Assembly: GCA_947628125.1 (NCBI GenBank)
Contig: CANQYR010000062.1
Span: 1-5,792 of the forward strand
Length of the DNA stretch: 5,792 nucleotides
Reading direction: 5' to 3'
DNA from: an uncultured Bacilli bacterium
GTDB taxonomy: Bacteria > Bacillota_I > Bacilli_A > RF39 > UBA660
Shown: positions 5,415 to 5,792 of the stretch, in pieces
Layout of the letters: every line of letters starts with the position of its first letter
Position numbering within the stretch: the first letter of the stretch is position 1
The notes under the pieces: generated by a model
What the model saw: the letters and a program-made list of their open reading frames with translations, nothing else
Databases searched by the model: none
Told to the model about the DNA's origin: nothing
Translations under genes and position numbers: made by a program

Positions 5415-5792
<378 letters not shown>

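Overview
The window comes from an AT-rich, low-GC Gram-positive-type bacterium. Every protein gene and the 16S rRNA gene lie on the + strand. The start of a 16S rRNA gene (from about 5415), Bacillus-like -35/-10 promoters, strong Shine-Dalgarno sites and an NtdP-like gene point to the class Bacilli. The surface-protein family in the first half is one I associate with uncultured gut Bacilli of the RF39 type; that lineage placement is an inference. All Trp codons in the conserved positions are TGG and all stops are TAG (four) or TAA (one), which fits the standard bacterial code rather than the UGA=Trp code of many Mollicutes.

Layout. Positions 1-75 hold a promoter region with a run of ten G between a possible -35 and an extended -10. 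Positions 76-2782 hold two tandem paralogous genes, 7 bases apart, for membrane-anchored, Cys- and Trp-rich extracytoplasmic proteins with a DUF6273/C-type-lectin-like C-terminal region. Positions 2849-3340 encode a small single-pass membrane protein with a possible degenerate thioredoxin-like domain. Positions 3407-4561 encode an S41 carboxy-terminal processing protease with its PDZ domain and intact Ser-Lys-Gln catalytic set. Positions 4616-5140 encode an NtdP-like DUF402 nucleoside phosphatase. Positions 5141-5414 are a non-coding rRNA control region with a consensus rRNA promoter, a probable second promoter overlapped by an 11-bp inverted repeat, a short GNRA-looped hairpin at the predicted RNA 5' end, and a boxA antitermination element. 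The 16S gene runs off the end of the window.

How it may fit together. The first two genes look like one operon displaying related surface proteins. Length changes in the G run could switch the operon on and off, because the run sits where it would alter the -35/-10 spacing. The downstream genes each have their own promoter immediately ahead of the ribosome binding site, so they look like independently transcribed housekeeping or envelope-maintenance genes placed beside an rRNA operon. The best candidate for something undescribed is the first operon: a possibly phase-variable, disulfide-rich, lectin-like surface protein pair.
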